DNA from: Planctomycetota bacterium
GTDB lineage: Bacteria; Planctomycetota; Planctomycetia; Gemmatales; Gemmataceae
Assembly (NCBI GenBank): GCA_016873225.1
Contig: VGXS01000002.1
Span: forward strand, 1-64,000
Reading direction: 5' to 3'
Length of the DNA stretch: 64,000 nucleotides
The notes beneath the pieces were generated by a model that was not told the DNA's origin, ran no database searches, and saw nothing but the letters and a program-made list of their open reading frames with translations. Below, one piece after another: positions 49,027 through 58,775 of the stretch; positions within the stretch are counted from its first letter, which is position 1, and the number at the start of each line of letters is the position of its first letter. Position numbers and translations under genes: made by a program.

Positions 49027-49466
49027 ATATTCCGTCCGCCTGGCTTGGTTGATTTATCTGCCAGGCACAAATCGACATCAAATCACGCCGCCCCATCCGC
49101 TTAAGACCGGTTCCACCCGACACCATGACCAAGAATTCGGCCCGGTGAAACCCATGCGCTCTGGCAAGGCATTCGGAGTCCGTTGTTGATAGCCCTATCT
49201 CCCGATCAAGGCGCCGTTGCGAAAGGAAAGATTTCAATCGGCACCAACGCGGTCACACCCGGCTTGCAAGACAAAAATAATTCCACCAAGACAATCCACA
49301 AGCGACTCATCCATAGGATTCGCCAAGACTTGAATCGAATTCAAGCGCCCGGAAAAACTCGGCTGGAATATCGGTTTTGCGGCGATTAGCTTGTTTCTTG
49401 CCGGCGCAATAGTCCGCTGGCACGAACCATGGATGGTTCGGATCAGTCGCAAGGAAGCAACATCTC
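49027..49466. other. intergenic region between divergent transcription units
   Basis: This ~440-bp gap separates the AAA+ operon (leftward) from the gene at 49467 (rightward). It should hold the promoters of both. I see no repeat, hairpin or RNA gene that stands out; open frames here are short and lack ribosome binding sites. Confidence 0.5.
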
Positions 49467-50189
49467 ATGAGCAACACCGCGCCCGCCTTCAAGCCCGTGG
49501 CCCGCATCGGATTTTTCGGCCCCAACGGCTATCACGGCGACCGACGCCATGGCAGCAACCTTTGGGATGCCGGCATACGCGCCTCTCTGGAATATGCGGA
49601 GGCGGAGGCCGTCGCTCTCCCGGAAAAGATCGAAGGCAAGCGCGTCTCCAACCTCTTGGCCAATGTCGACGGATTGGTCGTTACCGGGCATGACGCCTGC
49701 CACTTCCGTCACACCGACATGGAAGAACTTTTTCAATACTGCCGAAAAAACGCCATTCCGGTGCTCGCCATCGATCGTGGCATGCATGCCATGAACACAG
49801 CCTTTGGAGGCACCACCATGATTGACATGGGCCGGGAAGCGCCCGACATGCTCCAACACCGGCATCCTCCCGAACGGGGCCTCAGGCATGGGCTTGTCGT
49901 CGAGGAATTCAGCCGTTTGGCCAAGCTCTACGGCGAGGGCGAGATCATCGTCAACAGCGAACATTCCCAAGCTGTCGGCAGGGTTGCCCGGGCTTTCAAG
50001 GTCGGCGCCCGCGCCATGGATGGTATGGTCGAGTCAATCGAGACTAATCCGGAAGATCCCTGGTGGGCTTTGGGGATCCAGTGGCAGCCGGCTTGCGCGA
50101 CTTCCTCAGGACTTGATATACAAATTTTTCGTTGTCACATCGAAAAGGCCAGGGCGAGGGCAGCGGCCCCACGAGCCAGGGCGGCCTGA
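49467..50189 (+). CDS. class I glutamine amidotransferase-fold protein without catalytic residues
   Basis: This 240-residue protein aligns by eye with gamma-glutamyl-GABA hydrolases (PuuD family, peptidase C26). LAIDRGMHAMNTAFGGT matches the ICRGLQELNxxxGGT nucleophile loop, but the catalytic Cys is Asp. VNSEHSQAV matches VNSxHHQAI. ALGIQWQPA matches the GVQWHPE motif, but His and Glu are replaced. It cannot be a normal amidase; it may bind a ligand or have another role. It has an intact length and good reading frame, so decay looks unlikely. Confidence 0.8.
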   Translation: MSNTAPAFKPVARIGFFGPNGYHGDRRHGSNLWDAGIRASLEYAEAEAVALPEKIEGKRVSNLLANVDGLVVTGHDACHFRHTDMEELFQYCRKNAIPVLAIDRGMHAMNTAFGGTTMIDMGREAPDMLQHRHPPERGLRHGLVVEEFSRLAKLYGEGEIIVNSEHSQAVGRVARAFKVGARAMDGMVESIETNPEDPWWALGIQWQPACATSSGLDIQIFRCHIEKARARAAAPRARAA

Positions 50190-50271
50190 AATCACTTCCA
50201 AAAAGGACAAGCGCTGGGAAGACTGGATCATCAGTCGCCAGCGCTTGTCCCGATAATTGGCAAATTATCAA

Positions 50272-50748
50272 TCAGGGAACCAAGACGGCGTCGATCACAT
50301 GGATGACGCCATTGCTTGCCGTGATGTCAGTCTTGACGACTTTCACCTTGCCGTTGAGAAGCACACCACCGTCCTTGACTTCTACCTTGAATTTCTTGCC
50401 GTTGAGCGTCTTCGCGCTTTTCCCGTCAAGCTTTACGGCGTCGGCCGCCAGAACCTTGCCCGATACCACATGGTACTTGAGGATCGCGCCGAGGGCTTCC
50501 TTGTCCTTGAGAAGGGCTTCAATCTTGTCCTTGCCGAGTTTCGCGAAGGCTTCGTCGGTGGGGGCGAACACGGTGAAGGGCCCCTTGCCTTCCAACGCCT
50601 CGACCAAACCGGCTGCCTTGACGGCGGCCACGAGCGTCTTGAAGTTTTCGTTGCCGGCGGCGATTCCGACAATCGTCTTTTCCTCGGCGCGCAGGGCGGT
50701 GACTGAGAAAATGGCCACGGCGGCCGCAAGGCAAAGTGCACGATACAT
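50272..50748 (-). CDS. exported fasciclin-domain protein
   Basis: From ATG at 50748 it encodes 158 residues. It has a signal peptide (LCLAAAVAIFSVTALRA) and one FAS1 domain with the GPFTVFAPTDEAFAKL and YHVVSGKVLAADAV motifs and the ending ITASNGVIHVIDAVLVP. Such proteins are secreted adhesion or matrix proteins. A slightly longer frame from 50781 uses TTG and is less likely. Confidence 0.9.
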   Translation of the reverse strand: MYRALCLAAAVAIFSVTALRAEEKTIVGIAAGNENFKTLVAAVKAAGLVEALEGKGPFTVFAPTDEAFAKLGKDKIEALLKDKEALGAILKYHVVSGKVLAADAVKLDGKSAKTLNGKKFKVEVKDGGVLLNGKVKVVKTDITASNGVIHVIDAVLVP

Positions 50749-50903
50749 GGTGAAAAATACTCCAAATCCTAAAAGTTTCAAATCCGTCCAAAATGAACGG
50801 CGAGTTAATAATAGGCATCCACTGCCAACAAGAAACGGAAAAACCGGCCAATGAGGCCGGCTTGGTCATTTCAACGATTTTGAGACCCAAGAATCCGCGC
50901 CTA

Positions 50904-51110
50904 TCAAGGCTTCAAGCCCGGGGCATGCTCGCGGGAGGGTCGGGAAACGGGTACCACACCGGGCGAATCTGCCTTGCCGGCCGCGACAGGCGCCTCGGAA
51001 TCCATGGCGACAGGCTCGCGATCCTCGGACTTTTTGGCTGGAAGCACAAGTCCGGCGGCCACCACCAGCGCCACCCCGACGAGCAATCCAGTCCTGCCTT
51101 GCCATCTCAT
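50904..51110 (-). CDS. small single-pass membrane protein
   Basis: The ATG at 51110 follows a perfect GGAGG site and opens a 68-residue frame. It has a hydrophobic segment (GLLVGVALVVAAGLVL, residues ~8-23) and a polar tail rich in Pro, Ser, Glu and Lys. It may be an anchored or secreted short protein; function unknown. It follows the PPC-domain gene on the same strand after ~100 bp. Confidence 0.6.
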   Translation of the reverse strand: MRWQGRTGLLVGVALVVAAGLVLPAKKSEDREPVAMDSEAPVAAGKADSPGVVPVSRPSREHAPGLKP

Positions 51111-51208
51111 GATGGAACCTCCAGACAACTGTGCGGTCTGGAGGCCGAATGAGTGGCTTGAAAGCTCCATCGGAATAGGAGGCACCGGCCAAACCGCCGG
51201 CGCGACCG

Positions 51209-53752
51209 TCAAGGCTTCGCCAAATTGAATTGGACGCGCACTTCCTGCTCGACATGCCGTCCGGGCAGAACCTCGCAATCGGCCTTGAGCACCAATGTCT
51301 TGGAGAAACCCTGCTTGGCGGTGGCGGGCACGGGAACATCAAGGACGGCTTCCGTCACATCTCCCGGAACCGTGGCGCGGATCCCGTCCTCCTTGCTGTG
51401 AAGAACCACGGGCCCGTAGAAACCCTGCCTGTCGACCTTGACCTTCAACTTTGCCTTTTCCCCTGGCAAGCCGCGCCCAGGTCCGTTCGCCGTCACTTGC
51501 TGGATTGGCTTCTTTGGCAGGACAACCAGGGTTACGGCTTCACCTTGGTCCGATACGGGCATCGTTTTCGGGGGAGCATTGGGCTGGGCTCCCTCCGCGG
51601 GGGGCATGGTGATGTTGGCCAGGAAACTCGGCACGATGGTTGAAATGCCGGCGCGGGCGTTGGTGCGAACCTCCAACTGGAATTCGGCGATGTTCTTGTC
51701 AGGGGCGACGGTAAGCATGTTGTTGTTGCCATTAAACACCCGGTAAGGCACATCCTGCTGGTTGGCGGTCGCGATGAAAACCTGCACGGCGTCTTTCACG
51801 CGCGGATTCCGTTCCAGGTTCCACGAAAGCGTGACCTTGTCCCCCTGCTCAACAACGAATTCCGTTTTTCGCACCTTGGCGGAGAGCCCGATGGCGGGCT
51901 TTTCGGCCGAACTGGTGAGAACCGATACCTCCTCCATGCGGACGGGATAAGGGTTGTTGTTTCCCGGGTTGCCCGGCCAGGTGAGGCCCGCATGGCGCGC
52001 CTCGCGCCTGACAGGTTGCCTGGAGCCTTCGATCGCGGCCTTGCCGACCACGGTGATGTGACCAAGCGCCACGGCCATGCCGCGCGTGGATTCAAGAACA
52101 AGCGTGTTGCCCTTCTGCCCCCCCTCGATCCTGCACGGAAGGGCGCGGATGCCTTGCGGTAGACCCTCCACGCTGACATCGATCGGGCCGTCAAATCCAC
52201 CCTGCCTGGCCGCCAGAACCAGCAGGATGGCCGGGGAACCCGGCTTCACCCGGGGGGCTCCGTAGAGTCCTTGGCCGTTGAGGCTGACGAGGCGGAAGTC
52301 CGGGGAAACATCGCCAATCTTGAGGACATAGCCCAAATGCGGACCGCCCTCGAGTTCGCCATCGCGGGCGGTCACCATGACATGGAAGATCCCGTCGCGC
52401 GGAGGCAAGAAGCGGTACGGACCGGGATCCTCGCTCCGGTTGAAAAACCATTGGGGATGAAGAACCTCGCCTCCATCGTCGATTTCCATGCCCTGCGAAT
52501 CGCCTTCTCCCTTGAGGGTCATCACGAAATCGAGGTCGGTTCCGATTCGGTCGCCCAGCACCTCGATCCAAACAGGTTCGCCCTTCTTGGCCTCAAACCG
52601 GTACCAGTCGCGGTCGGCGGCCTTCTCCATCCTTCCGGCGATAATCGCAGGAAGTTTCACGGGCATCGATTTGTCCTGCGTGTCGTTGTCCGGATTTTCC
52701 TCGACGGGATCGGCGGCTGCCGCCACCACATTCACGGGGCTTCCATCCGGTAATCGAAGGGTCCGGAAGTCGATCAGCGCGCTTCGCGGTTGGCTCGGCG
52801 GCGGACCATCACCCTGGTTCACAAGCCGCAAAACGGCAGATTCAAGTCCGGCCGGGCCTCCCGGTACGGGTCGGCCGCCGGGGAGCCCCCTTCCGTAAAC
52901 CGTGAAATCCCGCCTGTTGGGACCAGCCATCGGAGGGAAAACAGATTCAACGCGCGCCGCCGAACCGACTCGCAACTGGTAGTAGCTGTCCGGCCCCCCC
53001 TGCAAATATCCGAATGAAAAGACCCTAACCAGGTACGAACCATCAGAAGGAAGCACGGTATCGGCGACCGCATCCTCAAACGCCCTGTCGCGCGCGCTGG
53101 CGACAAGGTTGCCGCCCTCGCCAAATAGCTCAAAGGCCCCCGGCAGCCGACTGTCTCCGCTGGAGGTTCCCAGCCAGATGGAAACCCGTTGTCCCTTCTT
53201 CCCGGCAAACTTGAAGTAGTCGACATCACTCGAACTGTTAAGGAATCCGCTTGCCAAGGCACCAACGGAAAGTTCCTGGGCTGTTTCAGGATCGTTGTTC
53301 GGTTCCACTTCGTCGACGATCGGGCTGTCCGTCACCATCAACCGACGGGAATTGCTGGCCCCGCCCTCGGTCACCACGCGCAACTCGCACCATCCAGGCG
53401 AGGCTTTCGCGGGCACGCGCACTTCGATGCGCTTGGCCCCTGGCGCGCCTTGGGCGCCACCCATTCGCTTCGACTTGGGTGCGGGATTTTTCCCCTGGTC
53501 AGGCGATTTGGAAGCCTCCAACTCCTCCTCGGGAAGGATTTTCCAGCTGATACCACTGCGGGAAAAATCCACTGATTTGAGCGTTTCCAGGCCGGTTCCA
53601 TGAACAGTCACCACGGTGGTTTCACCGCGCTTGATCGCGGCGGGCTGGAACCGGATGACGGTGGGCACCGCCTCGAAATCGGCTTGGAGCGGAAGGCTAA
53701 AAAGGGCCGTGAATCCAAGCAAAACCGCGAATGCCGTGATAAATCGTTTCAC
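51209..53752 (-). CDS. large secreted PPC-domain protein
   Basis: A GTG at 53752 (GGGG upstream) gives 847 residues with an N-terminal signal (FITAFAVLLGFTALFSLPL); an ATG at 53800 is the longer alternative. An IPT-like Ig domain (~30-150) is followed by a pre-peptidase C-terminal (PPC) domain beginning DEVEPNNDPETAQEL. A second PPC-like repeat starts near ENPDNDTQDKSMPVKL (~400). The C-terminal 350 residues are beta-rich. Such proteins are common exported proteins of planctomycetes without known enzymatic activity. Confidence 0.8.
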   Translation of the reverse strand: MKRFITAFAVLLGFTALFSLPLQADFEAVPTVIRFQPAAIKRGETTVVTVHGTGLETLKSVDFSRSGISWKILPEEELEASKSPDQGKNPAPKSKRMGGAQGAPGAKRIEVRVPAKASPGWCELRVVTEGGASNSRRLMVTDSPIVDEVEPNNDPETAQELSVGALASGFLNSSSDVDYFKFAGKKGQRVSIWLGTSSGDSRLPGAFELFGEGGNLVASARDRAFEDAVADTVLPSDGSYLVRVFSFGYLQGGPDSYYQLRVGSAARVESVFPPMAGPNRRDFTVYGRGLPGGRPVPGGPAGLESAVLRLVNQGDGPPPSQPRSALIDFRTLRLPDGSPVNVVAAAADPVEENPDNDTQDKSMPVKLPAIIAGRMEKAADRDWYRFEAKKGEPVWIEVLGDRIGTDLDFVMTLKGEGDSQGMEIDDGGEVLHPQWFFNRSEDPGPYRFLPPRDGIFHVMVTARDGELEGGPHLGYVLKIGDVSPDFRLVSLNGQGLYGAPRVKPGSPAILLVLAARQGGFDGPIDVSVEGLPQGIRALPCRIEGGQKGNTLVLESTRGMAVALGHITVVGKAAIEGSRQPVRREARHAGLTWPGNPGNNNPYPVRMEEVSVLTSSAEKPAIGLSAKVRKTEFVVEQGDKVTLSWNLERNPRVKDAVQVFIATANQQDVPYRVFNGNNNMLTVAPDKNIAEFQLEVRTNARAGISTIVPSFLANITMPPAEGAQPNAPPKTMPVSDQGEAVTLVVLPKKPIQQVTANGPGRGLPGEKAKLKVKVDRQGFYGPVVLHSKEDGIRATVPGDVTEAVLDVPVPATAKQGFSKTLVLKADCEVLPGRHVEQEVRVQFNLAKP

Positions 53753-53963
53753 TTTCAACCCCGGTTTGACATGGTTGATGGAACTTGACGGGTGGATCAT
53801 CCGTCAAATTGGATAGCTTACCCCCGCCTTGAAGGCCCAAACAACCCTTGCGAGCAAATTTTGAAGAATTCGTTAATTTTCATTTTGATTCGCGCGATGG
53901 GCTAGAATAGGTATGGGTCAGTGTGTTTTAAATAATTACCCACCTGCTTGGAGGATCACGAAC

Positions 53964-55250
53964 ATGCTGACAATCTGGGGTAAGGCTCAACGATTCTGCG
54001 ATGGCATTTCCAGGCGTGATTTCGTTCAGGTGGGTGCCCTCGGCGCCAGCCTCACGATGGCTGACATCATGCGCCAGCGGGCCATGGGTGCCGTCAAGGC
54101 CTCCGGCAGCAAGGCCAAGGCCGCCATCCTCATCTATCTTCCCGGCGGCCCGTCGCACATGGACATGTACGACCTCAAGCCTGAAGCCCCCAAGGAATTC
54201 CGCGGAGAATTCAATCCGATCGCCACGAATGTCCCCGGCATCCAAATCTCCGAACACTTCCCGATGCAAGCCAAGATGTTCGACAAGTTGGCCGTCGTCA
54301 GGTCGCTTGTCTCTGTCGATGAACACTCCGACTCCTTAGTCATGACCGGTTACAGTGAAAACACTAACCGTACCCAGCAGCACCCCAGCTTTGGCTCGGT
54401 GATGTCCAAGATCCGGTCCGCTGACGCGGGCGCTCAATCGGTTCCCCCGTTCGTCAGCCTTCGCGGCATGAGCCGCGGCACCGAACCCGGATTCCTGGGC
54501 GTGGCCCATCGGCCCTTCACCCCGGGCGGTCCAGGCTTGGCCAACCTCAAGCCGGCCACAGCCAACACCGGCCTCAACCTCGACGCCCGGAAGGATCTCC
54601 TCACCGGTTTCGATGACCTCCGTCGTGATATCGACGCGAGTGGCACGATCTCCGGCATTGACACCTTCACCGCCCGCGCCTTCGACATGGTGACTTCCGG
54701 CGTGGTCCGTGAAGCCCTGAGCAACGAAAAGGAAGCGGCCCCTGTTCGCGAACGATACAAGGGTGTCGAGTCGTTCCTCACCGCCCGTCGCCTTGTCGAA
54801 GCTGGCGTCTCCTGCGTGACGCTTTCGATCGGCGGTTGGGATACCCACGGCAACAACTTCCAGACCCTGAAGAAGCAACTTCCCCAGGTCGACCGCGGCA
54901 TCGCCAACCTGATTTCCGACCTGCATGAGCGGGGCATGGACAAGGATGTGGCAGTCGTGATGTGGGGCGAGTTCGGCCGTACCCCGAAGATCAATGGGAA
55001 CGCTGGTCGCGACCACTGGTCCCCTGTCATGTCCGCCCTTGTTGCTGGTGGCGGGCTGCGGATGGGTCAGGCGGTCGGTTCCAGCACCGCCCGTGGCGAA
55101 CGCCCCAAGGATCGTCCTTACAAGGTGTCCAACCTCCTTGCCACCCTCTACTCCGCCATGGGTATCGACCCGGCCCAGACCTTCCAAAACGGCAGCGGCC
55201 GTCCGATGTATGTCCTCGACGATCGTGACCTTGTCACCGAACTGGTCTGA
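53964..55250 (+). CDS. DUF1501 family protein with Tat-like signal
   Basis: From ATG at 53964 (GGAGG upstream) it encodes 428 residues. A twin-arginine signal (SRRDFVQVGALGASLT) is followed by YLPGGPSHMDMYDLKP, VDEHSDSLVMTG, LSIGGWDTHGNN and MWGEFGRTPK, as in DUF1501. It comes before the DUF1549/1553 gene here, the reverse of the order in the 18-22 kb locus. A hairpin separates the two genes. Confidence 0.9.
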   Translation: MLTIWGKAQRFCDGISRRDFVQVGALGASLTMADIMRQRAMGAVKASGSKAKAAILIYLPGGPSHMDMYDLKPEAPKEFRGEFNPIATNVPGIQISEHFPMQAKMFDKLAVVRSLVSVDEHSDSLVMTGYSENTNRTQQHPSFGSVMSKIRSADAGAQSVPPFVSLRGMSRGTEPGFLGVAHRPFTPGGPGLANLKPATANTGLNLDARKDLLTGFDDLRRDIDASGTISGIDTFTARAFDMVTSGVVREALSNEKEAAPVRERYKGVESFLTARRLVEAGVSCVTLSIGGWDTHGNNFQTLKKQLPQVDRGIANLISDLHERGMDKDVAVVMWGEFGRTPKINGNAGRDHWSPVMSALVAGGGLRMGQAVGSSTARGERPKDRPYKVSNLLATLYSAMGIDPAQTFQNGSGRPMYVLDDRDLVTELV

Positions 55251-55274
55251 TTTTCGACCGTAGACTTGATATCG

Positions 55275-55296
55275 CCCGCCCCTTTAGCGGGGCGGG
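55275..55296 (+). terminator. hairpin between DUF1501 and DUF1549/1553 genes
   Basis: Perfect 8-nt GC arms (CCCGCCCC/GGGGCGGG) with a 6-nt loop lie ~25 bp after the DUF1501 stop and are followed by GGTTTC. The T tract is weak, so it may be a partial terminator or an mRNA stabiliser that sets the ratio between the two products. Confidence 0.5.
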
Positions 55297-55367
55297 GGTT
55301 TCATCGCTCAAGACGATGGCCCCGCTCCGCCTGTCATGATCATAGCAGGTTATTGGAGACGCAGGCC

Positions 55368-57833
55368 ATGACTCGCACCATCGCAATTTTGGCTATCTCT
55401 TGCGCGGCATCCCTTCCTGCTTGGGGTGCCGCTCCTCGTTTGGAAATTCATCCCTCCGACCTGAATCTCACCGGCCGAGACGCCTCGGCCCAAATCCTGG
55501 TGACGCGGGTGAATGCGGATGGATCAAGGGAAGATCTCACCACTGAGGCGGTTTTTTCCCCCACCGTTGCCAATTGGGTTCGTCTGTCATCCGGAAGGGC
55601 GTTTGCCATTTCCGATAACAAGGGAACCATCCAAATCAAGGCAGGCGGACTTACGGCCAGCCTGCCAGGCCAAACGCGCGACACCGCCCGGGAAACAACC
55701 GTCAGTTTCAACGAACAGGTCATTCCCATTCTTTCCAGGTTTTCCTGCAACTCGGGTGGATGCCACGGAAAGCAAAGCGGTCAAAACGGGTTCCGACTTT
55801 CACTGCTTGGTTTCGATCCCGAACTCGACCTGACCACGCTCACCAAGGAAGTGCGCGGCCGTCGGGTGATCGTCGAGGCGCCTGAACGATCGCTGCTCCT
55901 CCTCAAGGCATCCGGTGGCATTGCCCATGGTGGAGGAAAAAAGTTCGACACGACCAGCGACGAATACAAGCTGATCAGGCGTTGGATCGCCACGGGCGCC
56001 TCTGGCCCCAACGAACTCGACGCCACGCTTGAACGCCTGGAAATCGTGCCGCCCATGCGCCAATTCAAGCCTGAAGCCCGGCAACAGATCGTGACCTTGG
56101 CCCATTACTCCGATGGCCGTGTCGAGGATGTGACCCGCATGGCCCAATACGAGTCGAACGATCCTGAAGTCGCCGGGGTGGAATCATCGGGCGTGGTCCG
56201 GTCCGGAAAACGCCCGGGGGAGGCCGCCGTGATGGTGCGCTACTCAGGCAAGATCGAGGTGTTCCGGGCCCAGGTTCCGATGTCCGCTTCGGCGTCTCCC
56301 GCGGACTTTCTTGCCAAGGGGCCAATTGATCAAGCCGTTGTGGCTCGCTGGAAGGAGTTGGGTGTGACTCCCTCCGGCCGGGCCTCCGATGCCGTGTTCA
56401 TCAGGCGCCTGACCCTCGATCTCACCGGAAGCCTGCCCACTCCCGAACGCGTGAAGGCCTTCGAGGCCTCCAAGGCCCCTGACAAGGATGCGAGGCTTGC
56501 CGACGAGCTTCTTTCATCCCAGGAACATGCCTATTTCTTTGCCGGCAAATGGGCGGACATCCTGCGGGTGAAGCGTGGAAACCAGGCTGACAGGGCCTTT
56601 GGCACTTTCGCGTTTCATCAGTGGCTCAAGGATGCCGTGGCCAGCGACATGCCATACGACCAGATGGCCCGCCGCATCATCGCCTCGGTTGGTGACGAGG
56701 AACGCTCCCCCACGACCGTGTGGTACAAGGACATGGTTTCCGCCGACCAGATGGTTGATAACCTCGGACAGGTGTTTCTGGGTACCCGTCTGCAGTGCGC
56801 CCAGTGCCATCACCACCCTTACGAGAAGTGGACACAGGACGATTACTGGAACATGGCCGCATTTTTCGGGCAACTCGGCCGAAAGAACATCCCCGTCGCA
56901 TCAAGGGGCGGACAGCAACAGCAGAATCTGCAAAGGCAATTTTATTACAACAAGGGATCGGGAAATGTCACAAACAAGCGTAACAACAAACCCGCTGTCC
57001 CGACCCCCCTCGATGGGGTTCCCGCCGAAATCGCGACGGGCGTTGATCCGCGGAACACCCTGGTCGACTGGATGACCCGCAAGGACAACCCGTTCTTCGC
57101 CAAGGCCGTCGCCAACCGTTACTGGGCGCACTTCTTTGGTCGCGGAATCGTTGATCCCCTCGATGACATGCGGATCACCAATCCCCCGAGCAACCCCGCT
57201 TTGCTCGAGGCCCTGACTGGCGTCGTGACTTCCAACGGTTACAGCCTGCGTGCCCTTTCCAAGGCGATCGTTACAAGTGGCACTTACCGTCTCGCCTCTG
57301 AACCCGTGCCCGGCAACGCCGCCGACAAGCAGTCGTTCGCCCGCTACTACCCCAAGAGAATGACCGCGGAAGTTCTTCACGACGCGGTGCACCAAGTGAC
57401 TGGTTCACCGGCTTCGTTCCCGGGCTTGCCCACCGACAAGAACGCGCCAACACGCGCCATCATGCTCCCGGACGAGTCATTTTCCTCCTATTTCCTCGAT
57501 GTCTTCGGACGCCCGCAGCGTTTAAGCCCCTGCGAATGCGAGCGCGTCACCGAAGCCAACCTGGCCCAGGTGCTGCATCTGGTGAATTCCGAGGAAATCC
57601 AAACCAAACTCGGTCGGGCCGGCGCCCGCGCCGACCTCCTGGCCAAGGATCCGCGATCGGACAAGGAAAAGGTTTCCGAACTCTTCCTCTGGGCCTTGGG
57701 ACATGAACCGGACGAGGCCAAGATGAAATTGGCCCTGTCCCACATCGAGAAGGCCGACAAGAACAAGAAGCAAGCCTACGAGAATATTCTCTGGGCCCTG
57801 ATCAACATCCGGGAGTTCTCCTGGATCAGGTAA
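55368..57833 (+). CDS. planctomycete DUF1549/DUF1553 protein with Ig-like domains
   Basis: From ATG at 55368 (GGAG upstream) it encodes 821 residues. A signal peptide (ILAISCAASLPAWG) is followed by a bacterial Ig-like domain (~25-110) and a region with CNSGGCHG, an atypical cysteine spacing for a heme motif. A second Ig-like domain (~240-315) precedes DUF1549 (~330-520) with LQCAQCHHHPYEKW and DUF1553 (~570-800). Function is as for other PSD proteins: exported, probably heme-binding. It pairs with the DUF1501 gene upstream. A GC hairpin follows the stop. Confidence 0.88.
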   Translation: MTRTIAILAISCAASLPAWGAAPRLEIHPSDLNLTGRDASAQILVTRVNADGSREDLTTEAVFSPTVANWVRLSSGRAFAISDNKGTIQIKAGGLTASLPGQTRDTARETTVSFNEQVIPILSRFSCNSGGCHGKQSGQNGFRLSLLGFDPELDLTTLTKEVRGRRVIVEAPERSLLLLKASGGIAHGGGKKFDTTSDEYKLIRRWIATGASGPNELDATLERLEIVPPMRQFKPEARQQIVTLAHYSDGRVEDVTRMAQYESNDPEVAGVESSGVVRSGKRPGEAAVMVRYSGKIEVFRAQVPMSASASPADFLAKGPIDQAVVARWKELGVTPSGRASDAVFIRRLTLDLTGSLPTPERVKAFEASKAPDKDARLADELLSSQEHAYFFAGKWADILRVKRGNQADRAFGTFAFHQWLKDAVASDMPYDQMARRIIASVGDEERSPTTVWYKDMVSADQMVDNLGQVFLGTRLQCAQCHHHPYEKWTQDDYWNMAAFFGQLGRKNIPVASRGGQQQQNLQRQFYYNKGSGNVTNKRNNKPAVPTPLDGVPAEIATGVDPRNTLVDWMTRKDNPFFAKAVANRYWAHFFGRGIVDPLDDMRITNPPSNPALLEALTGVVTSNGYSLRALSKAIVTSGTYRLASEPVPGNAADKQSFARYYPKRMTAEVLHDAVHQVTGSPASFPGLPTDKNAPTRAIMLPDESFSSYFLDVFGRPQRLSPCECERVTEANLAQVLHLVNSEEIQTKLGRAGARADLLAKDPRSDKEKVSELFLWALGHEPDEAKMKLALSHIEKADKNKKQAYENILWALINIREFSWIR

Positions 57834-58775
57834 GAAGCCTCCGCCATTTTTGCATCAGGTCCGCCGGTTCCAAGTCACCTGGAACCGGCGCTTCATTTTG
57901 AAGAAGCGACTGAAGCCGGCTTTCAATAAATGAGTTGGATTGACCACGCTGATAAAACAAAAAGTGCAAGTTGCTTGAATCCATAAGAGACCCGATCGGA
58001 TGTGCGAAGCACCGGAGTCAACGGTTGGGATTCAATAAGCCCCACTCACTCCGCCTTCGACTCCGCTGGATCTCTTTTTATTTCTGAATAATGAAGCCGG
58101 CTTTAGCCCGTTTCCTCGGCATGGGAGCCACCGACGAAGTGAGGGGCTTTTGAATTATGAGGCAAGCCAGCCTCGTCAATCAAATCCACATGCTCATAGA
58201 AGCAGTGGGAGGGACCTTGGTTTCAATACTGGCACGATTTTGAAGTCATCTGCATTGCGACGGAAGGGGGCACCAGGGACATTGATCAGCGGGGTGCGTT
58301 GGTCACGATTCATGGCAAGGCCCTAGATCGTGCTTAAAATAGATGAGTTGGATTGATAATCCCGATAAAAATGTAAATCAACACTATTTCAATACGCCCC
58401 ATTTACTTCGGCTCCACTGGAGGCTCTCTTGTTTCCGCCATGGCTCCTGGAGTTGTTCCTTGATCGACTCGCCCCTCACTCCGCTGGGGGCTCCTAAGCA
58501 TCGTCAGCCTTTGTTTGGCCTTCATATTGAGATCCGCTTATCGCGTAAGAGCCCTGAACGAAGTGAGGGGCCCTCGCGGACATTCAACAATCTGGCGCCA
58601 GTTCAGAGGTCACTCGCACCGTTCGACGCTCTAGCGACAAGAAAGGACTAACAGAATGATGGCGGGTGCCAGGGTCTTGAGCAGGCCAGATATTTGAAGT
58701 TGGCTCTAGCAACCACACGCGTTCATCAAGCATCCCTTTCGGAATGTGAATCAAAACCCATCCCCACGGTGCCCG
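57834..58775. repeat. structured non-coding repeat, copy B, with terminator
   Basis: There is no gene in ~940 bases. A hairpin at 57863-57889 (10-nt arms GCCGGTTCCA/TGGAACCGGC) followed by CTTCATTTT probably terminates the gene ending at 57833. Two leader motifs ATGAGTTGGATTGA are at 57930-57943 and 58343-58356. A hairpin-rich part runs from 57985 to 58076, with arms AAGAGACCC and GGATCTCTT. The block at 58453-58713 is closely similar to 7914-8158. Confidence 0.75.
57863..57889 (+). terminator. hairpin terminator after the third PSD locus
   Basis: 10-nt perfect arms enclose a 7-nt loop and are followed by GCTTCATTTTG, ~30 bp after the stop at 57833. Confidence 0.7.
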
